Below the pieces are notes generated by a model. The model had not been told where the DNA came from and did no database searches. It saw nothing but the letters and a program-made list of their open reading frames with translations. From RBG-16-66-20 sp049651845 (GTDB lineage Bacteria > Pseudomonadota > Gammaproteobacteria > Burkholderiales > SG8-39), in assembly GCA_049651845.1 (NCBI GenBank), contig JBASCW010000062.1, positions 1 through 53,751 on the forward strand: 53,751 nt of DNA. The letters run 5' to 3'. Below are positions 1 to 7,372 of this stretch, one piece after another. The stretch's first letter is position 1. Each line of letters begins with the position of its first letter. A program made the translations under genes and the position numbers.

Positions 1-708
1 CGGCAGGCCGCGGCGCGCGGCCTCGCGCGCGACGCGCTCGTGCGGCACGAACAGCGCCACCGCGGCGAGCTTCGCCACCGCGCCTTCGCCGAGCATCGCC
101 ATGAAGTTCGCCAGGCCCTCGGCCGACGACAGCGCAACCGCGTCCACGCCGCGCGCCCAGAGCGCTGCAAGGCCCTCGCCCGCGGGCCGCACGCGGCGGT
201 AGCAGGCCGCGTACTCTACGGTGGCACCGCCTTTTCCCAGTTCATCGCCGAGCAGCTGGCGCCCTGCATCGCCGCGGAAGATCACGACGCGGCGGCCGCG
301 CATTCCGGCGAGCGCAGGCAGCGCCAGCAGCGCCTCGCTGTCGGATCGCGCCGCCGGCGCGATGACGTCGGCAAAGCCGGCGCGCTCCAGCTCCTCGCGG
401 CTGCCCTGGCCCACGGCCGCGACGCGCAGGCGCGCGGGCCAGGGGCGTCCGGCGAGCAGCGCGAGCGCGCTCTTCACCGCGTTGCGGCTGACGAAGATCG
501 CGAGGTCGAAGTCCTCGAGGCGCTGCGCGAGCGCGTGAAAGGGCGCCGCGTCCTCGAGCGGCCGGATCTCGATCGCCGGCACGAGCAGCGGCTCGCCGCC
601 CGCCTCGCGCACGAGACGCGCGAGCGGCTCGGCCTGGCCCGCGGGCCGCGTGATCACGATGCGCTTGCCGGAGAGAGGCGCCGCTCGCGGCGCGCTGGGC
701 TGCGTCAT
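1..708 (-). CDS. hemD: Uroporphyrinogen-III synthase (3' end beyond the window)
   Basis: This is HemD, which cyclises hydroxymethylbilane with inversion of ring D to give uroporphyrinogen III in cytoplasmic tetrapyrrole synthesis. The frame is open from the ATG at 708 to the first base of the window. The 236 visible codons are most of a family that usually runs near 250-260 residues, so only a short C-terminal part is missing. Recognisable pieces are the N-terminal KRIVITRPAGQAEPLA, the central IFVSRNAV segment, the ACYRRVRP segment and a late SSAEGLANF segment. The ATG overlaps the hemC stop in an ATGA, so the two are translationally coupled, as expected for consecutive enzymes. The product is short-lived and weakly conserved as a family, but the match and the context make the call safe. 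Confidence 0.93.
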   Translation of the reverse strand, partial: MTQPSAPRAAPLSGKRIVITRPAGQAEPLARLVREAGGEPLLVPAIEIRPLEDAAPFHALAQRLEDFDLAIFVSRNAVKSALALLAGRPWPARLRVAAVGQGSREELERAGFADVIAPAARSDSEALLALPALAGMRGRRVVIFRGDAGRQLLGDELGKGGATVEYAACYRRVRPAGEGLAALWARGVDAVALSSAEGLANFMAMLGEGAVAKLAAVALFVPHERVAREAARRGLP

Positions 709-1640
709 GCGGCCAACGTGGCGAGGATCTCGGCGGCGCCGCGCTCGCGCAGGAGATTCGCCACGCGCAGGCCGAGCGCTTCCGGCTGCGCGGCGTCGCC
801 CTCGCCGTCGGCGCGCGCGATGCGCCTGCCGTCGGGCGATGCCACCAGCGCGCGCAGGCGCAGCCGCCCCGCCGCTTCCTCCGCGTAGGCGCCGAGCGGA
901 ATGGTGCAGCTGCCGCCGAGCGCGCGGTTGACCGTGCGCTCGGCGCGCACGCAGGCGCTCGCAATCGCGTCCGCCAGCGGCGCCACCCGCATCCTCACAT
1001 CGTCGCGCGCGGCGAGGCACTCGATGCCGAGCGCGGCCTGGCCGGCGGCGGGCAGGCTTTCCTCCACCGGCAGCAGCGCGCGGATGCGCGCTTCCAGCCC
1101 GAGGCGCTTGAGTCCCGCGGCCGCCAGCACGATGGCCGCGTAGTCGCCGCGGTCGAGCTTGGCCAGGCGCGTCTCGACGTTGCCGCGCAGCGGCCCGATC
1201 TCCAGCGCCGGGTGGCGCGCGGCGATCTGCGCCTGGCGCCGCAGGCTCGAGGTGCCCACGAGCGCGCCCGCCGGCAGCGCGGCGAGGCTTGCGTGCTTGG
1301 CGGACACGAAGGCGTCGCGCGGGTCCTCGCGCGCGAGGATCGCCGCGAGCACGTAGCCCGGCGGCAGCTCGGCGGGCACGTCCTTCATCGAGTGCACGGC
1401 CAGGTCGGCGCGCCCGTCGGCGAGCGCGGCTTCGAGCTCCTTCACGAACAGGCCCTTGCCGCCCTCCTTGGCGAGCGACACCTCGAGCAGCTCGTCGCCG
1501 CGCGTGGACAGCGGCACCAGCGACACGCGCATGCCGGGATGCAGATCTTCCAGCCGTACCTTCACGTGCTCGGCCTGCCAGAGCGCAAGGCGGCTGCGGC
1601 GGGTGGCGATGCGCAGCTCGCGCAGGGCGGGCGCAGTCAT
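705..1640 (-). CDS. hemC: Porphobilinogen deaminase (hydroxymethylbilane synthase)
   Basis: HemC condenses four porphobilinogen units into hydroxymethylbilane in the cytoplasm, the step before HemD. The 311-residue protein has the normal family length. It starts with the typical RELRIATRRSRLALWQAEHV. It contains the HSMKDVPAELPPG segment of the active site, the GTSSLRRQAQ motif, the LRGNVETRLAKLD segment and the NRALGGSCTIPLGAYA motif, which carries the cysteine that binds the dipyrromethane cofactor. The ATG at 1640 overlaps the stop of the LytTR regulator by 4 nt and its own stop overlaps hemD by 4 nt. The four genes from 3485 down to 1 therefore form one tightly packed unit. Confidence 0.97.
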   Translation of the reverse strand: MTAPALRELRIATRRSRLALWQAEHVKVRLEDLHPGMRVSLVPLSTRGDELLEVSLAKEGGKGLFVKELEAALADGRADLAVHSMKDVPAELPPGYVLAAILAREDPRDAFVSAKHASLAALPAGALVGTSSLRRQAQIAARHPALEIGPLRGNVETRLAKLDRGDYAAIVLAAAGLKRLGLEARIRALLPVEESLPAAGQAALGIECLAARDDVRMRVAPLADAIASACVRAERTVNRALGGSCTIPLGAYAEEAAGRLRLRALVASPDGRRIARADGEGDAAQPEALGLRVANLLRERGAAEILATLAA

Positions 1641-2407
1641 TCCTTCGCCTCCGGCAGCAGGCCCTTCACCGTGCCCCACTGGCGCCGGCTCACCGGCTGG
1701 TGCTCGGCCACGCCCTCGAGCACCACGTTCCAGTGCGGCTCCTCCTCGCCGGCTCCGGCGCCGCCGCGCTCGAAGCCGCGGATCGCGGCGCGCGCCACCA
1801 GGCAGTTGCGGTGCACGCGCACGAAGCGATCGGCGAACTCGCGTTCGATGGCGACGAGCGGCTCCTCGATCAGGTGCTCGCCCGCCTTCGTGCGCAGCGT
1901 CACGTACTTGAGCTCGGCCTTGAGGTAGACCACCTCGCCCACCGGCACCAGCACGATGCGGTTGCGCTCGGTCACCGAGAAGTACTCGCGCGCGCCCGCC
2001 GCTGCGCGCTGCAGCCGCTCGCGCTGCGCTGGGCCCGCGGCGGCGGCCTTCTTGAGCCCCGCCGCGAGGCGCTCGGCGCGCACCGGCTTCATGAGGTAAT
2101 CGAGCGCGTTCAGCTCGAAGGCCTCGACCGCGTGGCGGTCGTGCGCCGTGACGAACACGATCGCGGGGGCGCTGTCCAGGCCGGCGAGGTGGCGCGCGAT
2201 CTCCAGGCCGCCCATGCCGGGCATCTGGATGTCGAGCAGCAGCACCTGCGTGCCGCTGCCCGGCAGGCGCTCGATCACCTCCAGGCCGTTGGCGGCTTCG
2301 CCCGCGACCGCGGTGGCGACGCTCGCGCGGATGTCGGCGAGCAGCTCCTTCAGGCGCTCGCGCGCCGGCGTCTCGTCGTCGGCGATGAACACCCGCAAAT
2401 CGCTCAT
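1637..2407 (-). CDS. algR: LytTR-family response regulator (AlgR type)
   Basis: This is a two-domain response regulator of 256 residues. Residues 1-120 form a receiver with the acidic pair DD at 10-11, the phosphoacceptor Asp59 in LLLDIQMPG and the KPV motif after LDYLM. Residues about 145-245 are a LytTR DNA-binding domain (VYLKAELKYVTLRT, then FVRVHRNCLVARAAI). AlgR-type regulators act with LytS/AlgZ-type kinases, and the kinase gene lies directly upstream. I chose the ATG at 2407 because the receiver starts there. The longer open frame would run through the hairpin in the intergenic gap. The position ahead of hemCD is conserved in many beta- and gammaproteobacteria. A direct role in haem control is inference. 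Confidence 0.92.
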   Translation of the reverse strand: MSDLRVFIADDETPARERLKELLADIRASVATAVAGEAANGLEVIERLPGSGTQVLLLDIQMPGMGGLEIARHLAGLDSAPAIVFVTAHDRHAVEAFELNALDYLMKPVRAERLAAGLKKAAAAGPAQRERLQRAAAGAREYFSVTERNRIVLVPVGEVVYLKAELKYVTLRTKAGEHLIEEPLVAIEREFADRFVRVHRNCLVARAAIRGFERGGAGAGEEEPHWNVVLEGVAEHQPVSRRQWGTVKGLLPEAKE

Positions 2408-2410
2408 GGG

Positions 2411-2469
2411 CGCGAAGGGGCCGGGCCCCTTCCGGTAAACACGTTCGGAGCCTTCCCGGCCCCTTCGCG
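2411..2469 (-). repeat. 15-bp perfect inverted repeat covering the algR translation start region
   Basis: In the 70-nt gap between the kinase stop and the algR ATG, the arm at 2411-2425 is the exact reverse complement of the arm at 2455-2469. Nested inside the proximal arm is a second palindrome at 2415-2431 (AAGGGGCC, one base, GGCCCCTT). In the mRNA the long hairpin would end three bases before the algR ATG. No T-tract follows, so it does not look like an intrinsic terminator. Confidence 0.7.
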
Positions 2470-2477
2470 AACATCCT

Positions 2478-3485
2478 TCATGCGTGGCCCGCGCGGTAGG
2501 GAATATCGAGCTCGACCCGGTAGCGGCCGTCGCGCTTGCCGGTCTGCAGGCGCGCATCGGCGTCGAAGAACAGCATCAGGCGCTCGCGGATGTTGTCCAG
2601 CGCCATGTGGTTGCCCGGCCGCGCGACGGACCCGGGCGGCTGCGCCGGGTTCTCGATGAGCACGCGCACGCGGTCGCCGCGCCGCTCGATGCGCACCAGC
2701 ACGTCGCTGGTGCCGGTGCCGGGCTCGACGCCGTGGTAGACCGCGTTCTCCAGCAGCGGCTGCAGCACGAGCGGCGGCAGCAGCGCGTCCACGGGCGCCT
2801 GGTCGAGGTCCCAGGCCATGCGCAGGCGCGTGCCCAGGCGCAGCTGCTCGATCGCCGCGTAGCGCTCGATCAGCGCGATCTCGTCGGCGACGCGCACCAG
2901 GCTGCGGCCGTCGGACATCAGCGCGCGGAACAGGTCCGCGAGGTCCTCGAGCGTACGCTCGGCGCGCCGGGGATCGCTGCGCATCAGCGCCAGCACCGCG
3001 TTCAGGCTGTTGAACAGGAAATGCGGCCGGATGCGCGCCTGCAGCGCCTGCAGCCGCGCTTCCGCGAGCGCCGGGGAGTAGGCGCGCTGGTGCAGCCGCA
3101 GGTAGGCGAGCACCAGCGCCGTGGCGAGCGCGGCGAAGCCGAGCGTGCGCGCGAGGCCGACGCCCGCGATCTCGCCGAGCAGCGCGTGCGTGGCCGCCGA
3201 GAGCGCGAGCACGAGCGCGAGCACGAGCGCGCTGCCCGCCCAGTAGTTCAGCCGTCGCAGCAGCGGCATGGCGGCGAGCAGCAGCACCAGGCTCGCGAGC
3301 AGGGGCGGCTCGACCAGCACGGTGCTCAGCGCGAACGCGTCGAGCGCGCGGCTCCAGTCGGCTTCGCGCGCGAGCGCCGCGCCGAGCGCGAGCACGTTCA
3401 CCACCAGCAGCGCGCGCGCCACGACGCCCAGGTTGCGGAAGTCCGGCAGCGCGTTGGGATAGTCGTTTTGTCTTATACTGACCAT
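2478..3485 (-). CDS. algZ: LytS/AlgZ-type membrane sensor histidine kinase
   Basis: This is the 335-residue partner of the LytTR regulator downstream. The N-terminal half (about residues 20-130) is a run of hydrophobic segments consistent with four membrane helices. It is followed by the His_kinase domain with the phosphorylated histidine in RIRPHFLFNSLN (His155) and an HATPase domain with LLENAVYHGVEPG as the N box. The residues PDFRNLGV near the start are typical of proteobacterial AlgZ. The ATG at 3485 is the only usable start in front of them. A TAGAAT hexamer at 3510-3515 on this strand lies 24 nt upstream and is a plausible -10. The signal sensed cannot be told from the sequence. Confidence 0.9.
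   Translation of the reverse strand: MVSIRQNDYPNALPDFRNLGVVARALLVVNVLALGAALAREADWSRALDAFALSTVLVEPPLLASLVLLLAAMPLLRRLNYWAGSALVLALVLALSAATHALLGEIAGVGLARTLGFAALATALVLAYLRLHQRAYSPALAEARLQALQARIRPHFLFNSLNAVLALMRSDPRRAERTLEDLADLFRALMSDGRSLVRVADEIALIERYAAIEQLRLGTRLRMAWDLDQAPVDALLPPLVLQPLLENAVYHGVEPGTGTSDVLVRIERRGDRVRVLIENPAQPPGSVARPGNHMALDNIRERLMLFFDADARLQTGKRDGRYRVELDIPYRAGHA
3474..3479 (+). promoter_or_regulatory. Candidate -10 element for argH
   Basis: TATACT lies 42 nt before the argH ATG, inside the first codons of the divergent kinase gene. I see no convincing -35 at 16-18 nt spacing. The kinase and argH start codons are only 36 nt apart, so any argH promoter must overlap the kinase 5' end. 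Confidence 0.35.
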
Positions 3486-3521
3486 CGTTAGAGAGCAGTC
3501 TTAAACCGCATTCTATTCCCT

Positions 3522-4925
3522 ATGGCCCGCGCGGCTCCCAAGCTGAGGAACAAGGCGAAGACCTGGTCCGGGCGCTTCGGCGAGCCGGTGGACGCGTTCG
3601 TGCAGCGCTTCACGGCGTCGGTGGGCTTCGACAGGCGCCTTGCCATGCACGACATCGCCGCATCGCTCGCGCACGCGCGCATGCTCGCCGCCTGCGGCGT
3701 GCTCGCGCGCGCGGACCTGAAGGCCATCGAACGGGGCCTGGCGCGCATCCGCGCCGAGATCCGCGCCGGCAAGTTCGCCTGGACGCTCGAGAGCGAGGAC
3801 GTACACGGCAACATCGAGCGGCGCCTCACCGAGCTCGCGGGCGACGCCGGCAAGCGCCTGCACACCGCGCGCTCGCGCAACGACCAGGTCGCCACCGACC
3901 TGCGCCTGTGGCTGCGCGACGAGATCGATGCGATCGACAAGCTTCTCGCCGCGCTGGAGAACGCGCTGCTCGCGCAAGCCGCGCGCCACGCCGCGCTGGT
4001 GATGCCCGGCTTCACGCACCTGCAGGTCGCGCAGCCGGTGACCTTCGGCCACCACCTGCTCGCTTACGCGGCGATGTTCGCGCGCGACCGCGCGCGCCTC
4101 GCCGACTGCCGCCGGCGCGTCAACGTGCTGCCGCTGGGCGCCGCCGCGCTCGCGGGCACCAGCTTCCCGATCGACCGCGAGCGCGTGGCGCGCGAGCTGG
4201 GCTTCGAGGGCATTGCCGGGAACTCGCTCGACGCGGTCTCGGACCGCGACTTCGCCATCGAATTCACCGCCTGCGCCGCGCTGGTGATGGTGCACCTGTC
4301 GCGCCTCGCCGAGGAGCTGATCCTCTGGATGAACCCGCGCTTCGGCTTCGTGCGGATTCCCGACCGCTTCTGCACCGGCAGCTCGATCATGCCGCAGAAG
4401 AAGAACCCGGACGTGCCCGAGCTGGTGCGCGGCAAGAGCGCGCGCGTGATCGGCCACCTCGCGGGTCTGCTTGCCCTCATGAAGGCGCAGCCGCTCGCCT
4501 ACAACAAGGACAACCAGGAGGACAAGGAGCCGGTGTTCGACACCGTGGACACGCTGAAGGACTGCCTGCAGGCTTTCGCGGCGCTCACCGCCGGCCTGCA
4601 GCCACAGGCGAAGGCGATGCGCGCCGCGGCGCTCGAGGGCCATGCCACCGCGACCGACCTCGCCGACTACCTGGTGCGCAAGGGCGTCGCGTTCCGCGAC
4701 GCGCACGAGGCCGTGGCACGCGCGGTGCGCGCCGCCGACGAGGCCGGCTGCGACCTCGCCGCGCTGCCGCTCGCCACGCTGCAGCGCTTCTCGAAGAAGA
4801 TCGGCAAGGACGTGCTCGAGGCGCTCACGCTGGAGGGCTCGGTGAACGCACGCGACCATCCCGGCGGCACCGCCCCGGCGCAAGTGAGGGCCGCCATCGC
4901 GCAGGCGCGCGCGCGCCGCCGCTGA
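3522..4925 (+). CDS. argH: Argininosuccinate lyase
   Basis: ArgH splits argininosuccinate into arginine and fumarate, the last step of arginine synthesis, as a cytoplasmic homotetramer. The 467 residues match the family length. The fumarase/aspartase superfamily signature SSIMPQKKNPD sits near residue 286. TARSRNDQVATDLRLWLRD and GFTHLQVAQPVTFGHHLLAY are the other two conserved regions. The N-terminus KTWSGRFGEPVDAFVQRF is diagnostic of ArgH. The kinase gene follows one base after the stop, so the two are probably co-transcribed. Confidence 0.97.
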   Translation: MARAAPKLRNKAKTWSGRFGEPVDAFVQRFTASVGFDRRLAMHDIAASLAHARMLAACGVLARADLKAIERGLARIRAEIRAGKFAWTLESEDVHGNIERRLTELAGDAGKRLHTARSRNDQVATDLRLWLRDEIDAIDKLLAALENALLAQAARHAALVMPGFTHLQVAQPVTFGHHLLAYAAMFARDRARLADCRRRVNVLPLGAAALAGTSFPIDRERVARELGFEGIAGNSLDAVSDRDFAIEFTACAALVMVHLSRLAEELILWMNPRFGFVRIPDRFCTGSSIMPQKKNPDVPELVRGKSARVIGHLAGLLALMKAQPLAYNKDNQEDKEPVFDTVDTLKDCLQAFAALTAGLQPQAKAMRAAALEGHATATDLADYLVRKGVAFRDAHEAVARAVRAADEAGCDLAALPLATLQRFSKKIGKDVLEALTLEGSVNARDHPGGTAPAQVRAAIAQARARRR

Positions 4926-4926
4926 C

Positions 4927-6234
4927 ATGTCGGCCGTCGCGGCCCCGGCCACGCCAGACAAGATCGGCAAGTACCCGGTGGTGCGCCATCTGGGTTCGGG
5001 CGCGACCTCCGAGGTCTACCTCTGCCACGACCCGTTCGCCGACCGCGACGTGGCGATCAAGTTGGTGTCGGCGGCGCTGTTCAACGACCCGGAGCGCGGC
5101 AAGCTCTACCGCAAGCTTTTCGTCACCGAGGCCTCGCTCGCGGGCAAGCTGCAGCACCCGCACATCTGCCAGATCTACGACGCGGTGGCCGACGAATCGG
5201 ACCACTATATCGTGATGGAGTACGTGACCGGCGGCACGCTCGAGAAATACTGCACGCCGGAGCACCTGCTGCCGATCGACAAGACGGTGGAGATCGTCTT
5301 CAAGTGCACGCGCGCGCTCGAGTTCGCGCAGAAGATGGGCATCACGCACCGCGACATCAAGCCGGCAAACATCCTCTACACCGGCGCGACCGACGTGAAG
5401 ATCACCGACTTCGGCGCCGCGCTCATCGCCAGCGGCGACTCGACGCAGATCTCGGCGATCGGCTCGCCCGCCTACATGTCGCCGCAGCAGGTCAAGGAGC
5501 ACCCGCTCGACCACCGCACCGACATCTACTCGATGGGCGTGGTGATGTACCACCTGCTCGCGGGCCGGCTGCCGTTCCAGGCCTCGAACAACTTCAGCCT
5601 GATCTACCAGATCACCAACGTCGAGCCGGCGCCGCCCTCGTCCTTCCGGCCGGAGGTCCCGGCGGCGCTGGATGCGATCGTCAAGCGCGCGATGGCCAAG
5701 GACCTGGAGCAGCGCTACAGCGAGTGGGAGCAGTTTTCGCTGGATCTCGCGCAAGTGTTCCGCGGCGAGCCGATTGCCGCCGCCGCGGGCGGGCAGGAGT
5801 TCGCCGACTCGGACAAGTTCGAGACGCTGCGCAAGCTCCCGTTCTTCGAGAAGTTCTCCGACGCCGAGCTCTGGGAAGTGGCGCGCATGTCGGCCTGGCA
5901 CGCCGGCAAGGCGGGCGAGGTGCTGATGAAGGAAGGCGAGGCCGGCACCTACTTCTGCATCCTCGCCGAGGGCGAGATCAAGGTCACCAAGCGCAACAAG
6001 CTGCTCAACGTGCTCAACGCCGGCGAGTGCTTCGGCGAGATGGCCTACCTGCAGAAGCAGGGCAACCGGCGCGGCGCCGACGTCACCGTGATGACCGACG
6101 CCAAGATCATCTCGGTGCCCACCGACAAGCTCGACCAGGCCTCCGACGGCTGCCGCCACCACTTCGACCGCGCCTTCATGGAAATCCTGGTCGAGCGCCT
6201 GACGATGGCGAACGTTCGCCTGTCAGGTGTTTAA
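4927..6234 (+). CDS. Ser/Thr protein kinase fused to a C-terminal cyclic-nucleotide-binding domain
   Basis: The 435-residue protein joins two signalling domains. Residues about 15-275 form a eukaryotic-type kinase with a glycine loop (LGSGATSEVYL), Lys45 in VAIKLV, HRDIKPANIL at 141-150 with the catalytic Asp143, DFG at 161-163 and the SPAYMSPQQ variant of the APE region. All catalytic residues are present. Residues about 298-430 form a cNMP-binding domain whose phosphate-binding cassette reads CFGEMAYLQKQGNRRGADV. It keeps the glutamate that contacts the ribose and an arginine that contacts the phosphate. No membrane segment is visible. The layout resembles a cyclic-nucleotide-dependent kinase with the domain order reversed relative to animal PKG. 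Ligand and substrates are unknown. Its stop is shared with grxD on the other strand. Confidence 0.9.
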   Translation: MSAVAAPATPDKIGKYPVVRHLGSGATSEVYLCHDPFADRDVAIKLVSAALFNDPERGKLYRKLFVTEASLAGKLQHPHICQIYDAVADESDHYIVMEYVTGGTLEKYCTPEHLLPIDKTVEIVFKCTRALEFAQKMGITHRDIKPANILYTGATDVKITDFGAALIASGDSTQISAIGSPAYMSPQQVKEHPLDHRTDIYSMGVVMYHLLAGRLPFQASNNFSLIYQITNVEPAPPSSFRPEVPAALDAIVKRAMAKDLEQRYSEWEQFSLDLAQVFRGEPIAAAAGGQEFADSDKFETLRKLPFFEKFSDAELWEVARMSAWHAGKAGEVLMKEGEAGTYFCILAEGEIKVTKRNKLLNVLNAGECFGEMAYLQKQGNRRGADVTVMTDAKIISVPTDKLDQASDGCRHHFDRAFMEILVERLTMANVRLSGV

Positions 6235-6554
6235 GCTTTTTGCTGCAGGCCTTCCAGCAGTTTCTGCAGCTCGCCCGACTGGTACATCTCCTTCATGATG
6301 TCCGAGCCGCCGACGAACTCGCCGTTGACGTAGAGCTGCGGGATGGTCGGCCAGTTGGCGAACGCCTTGATGCCCTCGCGGATGTCGGGGTTCTCCAGCA
6401 CGTTGACGCTGAAGAACTGCTTCACGCCGCAGGCGTTGAGCGCCTGCACCGCGAGCGCGGAGAAGCCGCACTGCGGGAACTGCGGCGTGCCCTTCATGTA
6501 GAGCACCACGGGGTTGCCGGTGACCTGCTGCTTGATCTTGTCTTGGGTATCCAT
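6231..6554 (-). CDS. grxD: Monothiol glutaredoxin, Grx4 family
   Basis: GrxD is a monothiol glutaredoxin that binds and carries [2Fe-2S] clusters in the cytoplasm, usually with BolA partners. The 107-residue protein begins DTQDKIKQQV and has KGTPQFPQCGFSALAVQAL, in which the single active-site cysteine sits in the CGFS motif. The later WPTIPQLYVNGEFVGGSDIM is the glutathione-binding region. I chose the ATG at 6554 because the upstream residues do not match the family. It lies 10 nt after the prmC stop, the common betaproteobacterial order. The last codons converge on the kinase gene, and both stop codons use the same TTAA at 6231-6234. Confidence 0.96.
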   Translation of the reverse strand: MDTQDKIKQQVTGNPVVLYMKGTPQFPQCGFSALAVQALNACGVKQFFSVNVLENPDIREGIKAFANWPTIPQLYVNGEFVGGSDIMKEMYQSGELQKLLEGLQQKA

Positions 6555-6564
6555 GGACGCGATT

Positions 6565-7353
6565 TTAGACCTTTCCTCCAGTGACACGCGGAATACCCGC
6601 CAGGTCGGGCCAGGACTGCACCGATTCAAGCTCTCCCTGGCGAAACAAATCCCGCACCGATGAATCCTGCCCCAGGCCGTGCTCGATGAGCAACCACCCC
6701 TCTGGCCGGAGGTGGGTGGCTGCCCCCTTCAAAATATCCCTGATGCAATCGAGGCCATCCGGCCCCGCCACCAGCGCCGAACGCGGCTCGTAGCGCAGCG
6801 CCGGCAGGTGCGGGTCGCCCTCGGCCACGTAGGGCGGGTTCGACACGATCAGGTCGAAGCGCTCGCCCACCACCGGCTCGAACCAGCGGCCGTGGCGAAA
6901 TTCCACCTCGAGGTTCAGCTTTGCCGCGTTTCGCCTGGCCGTGTCGAGCGCCGAAAGATCGGCGTCCACCGCGATCACCCGCGCTTCTCGCAGATGAAAT
7001 TTCAAGGCAAGCGCGATGGCACCGGAGCCTGTGCCCAGGTCAAGCACGGACTGGGGCCGCCGCTCCAGTGCCAGATCGACGAGCAGCTCGGTTTCGGGCC
7101 GCGGGATCAGCACCGAAGGATTCACCGACAGATCCAGGCCGTAGAACTCCTGGCGGCCGAGCAGGTAGGCGACCGGCATTCCGGTCTTTCTCTTTTCTAT
7201 GAGTTCAAGAAAAGCATTTTCGACTTCAAACGGAATTTCCTGCTCGGGCGATGCCGCCAGGCTCGCTTGCGAGAAGCCGCAGACCTCGGCGAGCAGGAGG
7301 CGGGCTTCGCGCGCGTCTATGCCCGAAGCCCGGATGGCTTCAAGGACCGTCAG
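6565..7353 (-). CDS. prmC: Release factor glutamine methyltransferase; start codon unclear
   Basis: PrmC methylates the glutamine of the GGQ motif in RF1 and RF2 using S-adenosylmethionine, and its substrate gene prfA is directly upstream. The catalytic domain has LDLGTGSGAIAL and the substrate-binding NPPY in DLIVSNPPYVAEGD. The first ATG (7179) would remove the N-terminal helical domain. Yet the same frame continues upstream with family-like sequence (LTVLEAIRASGIDAREARLL) as far as a CTG at 7353. No ATG, GTG or TTG occurs in frame there. A GTG at 7376, overlapping the prfA TGA, opens a short frame that would join the PrmC frame if one base were added. The coordinates given use the CTG as the limit of family-like sequence. 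The gene is either read from a rare start or carries a 1-nt frameshift. Confidence 0.85.
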   Translation of the reverse strand: MTVLEAIRASGIDAREARLLLAEVCGFSQASLAASPEQEIPFEVENAFLELIEKRKTGMPVAYLLGRQEFYGLDLSVNPSVLIPRPETELLVDLALERRPQSVLDLGTGSGAIALALKFHLREARVIAVDADLSALDTARRNAAKLNLEVEFRHGRWFEPVVGERFDLIVSNPPYVAEGDPHLPALRYEPRSALVAGPDGLDCIRDILKGAATHLRPEGWLLIEHGLGQDSSVRDLFRQGELESVQSWPDLAGIPRVTGGKV

Positions 7354-7372
7354 GAACGCACCAGTGCGTTTT

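Noticed and set aside
705..2474. A 589-codon frame that joins upstream sequence to HemC.
   Set aside because: Only the part from 1640 is HemC. The rest is the wrong frame of the LytTR regulator gene.
6562..6567. TAAAAT 7 nt before grxD as another leaderless promoter.
   Set aside because: It contains the prmC stop codon and grxD follows prmC by 10 nt in one operon, so it may be fortuitous.
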